A DNA stretch of 6,569 bases from contig PMAM01000321.1 in the NCBI GenBank assembly GCA_003152595.1, forward strand, positions 6,821 to 13,389, given 5' to 3'. Positions 5,902 to 6,569 of this stretch are shown here, piece by piece. The notes below the pieces were generated by a model. It made no database searches. It was not told the origin of the DNA and saw only the letters and a list, made by a program, of their open reading frames with translations. The DNA comes from Acidobacterium sp. (lineage in GTDB: Bacteria; Acidobacteriota; Terriglobia; Terriglobales; Acidobacteriaceae). Position 1 is the stretch's first letter. Every line of letters begins with the position of its first letter. The translations under genes and the position numbers were made by a program.

Positions 5902-6569
5902 TCAAAAGCGATAGTTTGCCGAGAACTGCAAATGCCGTTCCGTCGAGCGAATCTGGTTTTGGCTTGCGATCTGCCCGAACGTCGTATCCGTGATGCTCGT
6001 GTCCGGATTGCCGTAGCTCACGATGTTGAAGGCATTGAACGCATCGAAGCGGAATCCCAGCGTGTGCTCACCGATCAGCGGAAACTCCTTGAACGCCGAC
6101 AGGTCCGTATTGAAGAACCCCGGTCCCCGTACCGCACCGTTCTTCGACGTGCCGAAGGTGTTCGGCGCCGGCGCTCCAAAGGCGCACGTGCCATCGTCCA
6201 CGCCCGCCGTCGTACATGGAATCGCCGAGGGATCGGTCCCGAACCACGCATTGATGCTGCGATTCCGGATTTTTAGCTTCCGGTACTGATTCGGCCGCGA
6301 GACTCCATAGCTGTTCGAGTTGTTGTTCGGCCCGGTCAGCGTCTCCGGGAAGCCCGAATACGCCACCAGCGCCGTCGACAACTTCCATCCGCCGATCGCC
6401 TCATCCACGCCGCGGTTCACGCCCGAGAAAAGCTGCTTTCCGTGGCCGAAGGGCAGCTCGTACACTCCCGTTCCCGACAGGTTGTGCGTCACGTCGTACC
6501 CCGCCGGACCGTAATCCGCCTGGCTGTCGTAGTAGTTCTGAAACGCCCCGCTGTAGCCGTTCACGTTCA
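5902..6569 (-). CDS. Oar-like TonB-dependent outer-membrane receptor, C-terminal part (5' end outside window)
   Basis: The frame is open from the right edge to TGA at 5902-5904, showing the last 221 residues of what is normally a protein of about 1,000-1,200 residues. The sequence looks like the end of an outer-membrane beta barrel. It has alternating polar and aromatic strands, the segment YDVTHNLSGTGVYELPFG, GGWKLSTALVAYSGFP, FFNTDLSAFKEFPL and FRFDAFNAFNIVSYGNPD. It ends in HLQFSANYRF, with the terminal Phe expected for recognition by the BAM assembly machinery. These motifs match the carboxypeptidase-regulatory-like-domain, Oar-like receptors that are heavily expanded in Acidobacteria, thought to import plant polymers or other large ligands. 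The plug, TonB box and signal peptide are off the window, so the ligand is unknown. Two cysteines in C-T-T-A-G-V-D-D-G-T-C could form a disulfide in a surface loop. The interior codon at 6562-6564 is GTG (Val) in a continuous frame, so it should not be taken as a start. cutC follows downstream on the same strand. Confidence 0.92.
   Translation of the reverse strand, partial: NVNGYSGAFQNYYDSQADYGPAGYDVTHNLSGTGVYELPFGHGKQLFSGVNRGVDEAIGGWKLSTALVAYSGFPETLTGPNNNSNSYGVSRPNQYRKLKIRNRSINAWFGTDPSAIPCTTAGVDDGTCAFGAPAPNTFGTSKNGAVRGPGFFNTDLSAFKEFPLIGEHTLGFRFDAFNAFNIVSYGNPDTSITDTTFGQIASQNQIRSTERHLQFSANYRF

Overview
The window looks like an ordinary chromosomal stretch from a GC-rich acidobacterium, probably class Terriglobia. 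The main evidence is the C-terminal part of an Oar-like TonB-dependent receptor of the kind abundant in that group. Supporting signs are a YpdA-type reductase close to the non-Firmicutes branch, a GC-rich third codon position that leaves long antisense shadow frames, and a short heptanucleotide tandem repeat between genes. The assignment is inference; no rRNA or other marker gene is present.

Layout, left to right. Positions 1-1239 (+) hold the aminotransferase-like part of a MocR/PdxR-family (GntR-type) regulator whose DNA-binding N-terminus lies outside the window. Positions 1240-1590 have no intact gene, but carry a decayed, frameshifted C-terminal remnant of an ExbD/TolR-type protein (about 1283-1443). 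Positions 1591-2625 (+) encode a YpdA/Bdr-type FAD-dependent pyridine nucleotide-disulfide oxidoreductase. Positions 2731-4590 (+) encode a membrane sensor histidine kinase (two membrane segments, HAMP, PAS, HisKA, HATPase_c), with no response regulator in the window. After a 233-base spacer, a 61-codon hypothetical protein (4824-5009, +) converges on cutC (5034-5825, -). The end of cutC runs into a tandem repeat of eight 7-base units (5021-5076), and the cutC stop codon lies inside the repeat. Upstream of cutC on the same strand is the 3' end of the TonB-dependent receptor gene (5902-6569, -).

How the genes may work together. ypdA and the kinase are co-directional, 105 bases apart, and could be co-transcribed, which would place a thiol-redox enzyme beside a sensor; nothing else links them. 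The receptor and cutC are separated by 72 bases on the minus strand and could also share a transcript. I see no CRISPR array, phage, transposase, tRNA or rRNA, and no convincing new multi-gene system. The points most worth a second look are the ExbD/TolR relic, the unusual cysteine set of the YpdA-type protein (the usual catalytic Cys position is Thr), and the repeat-encoded C-terminus of CutC.
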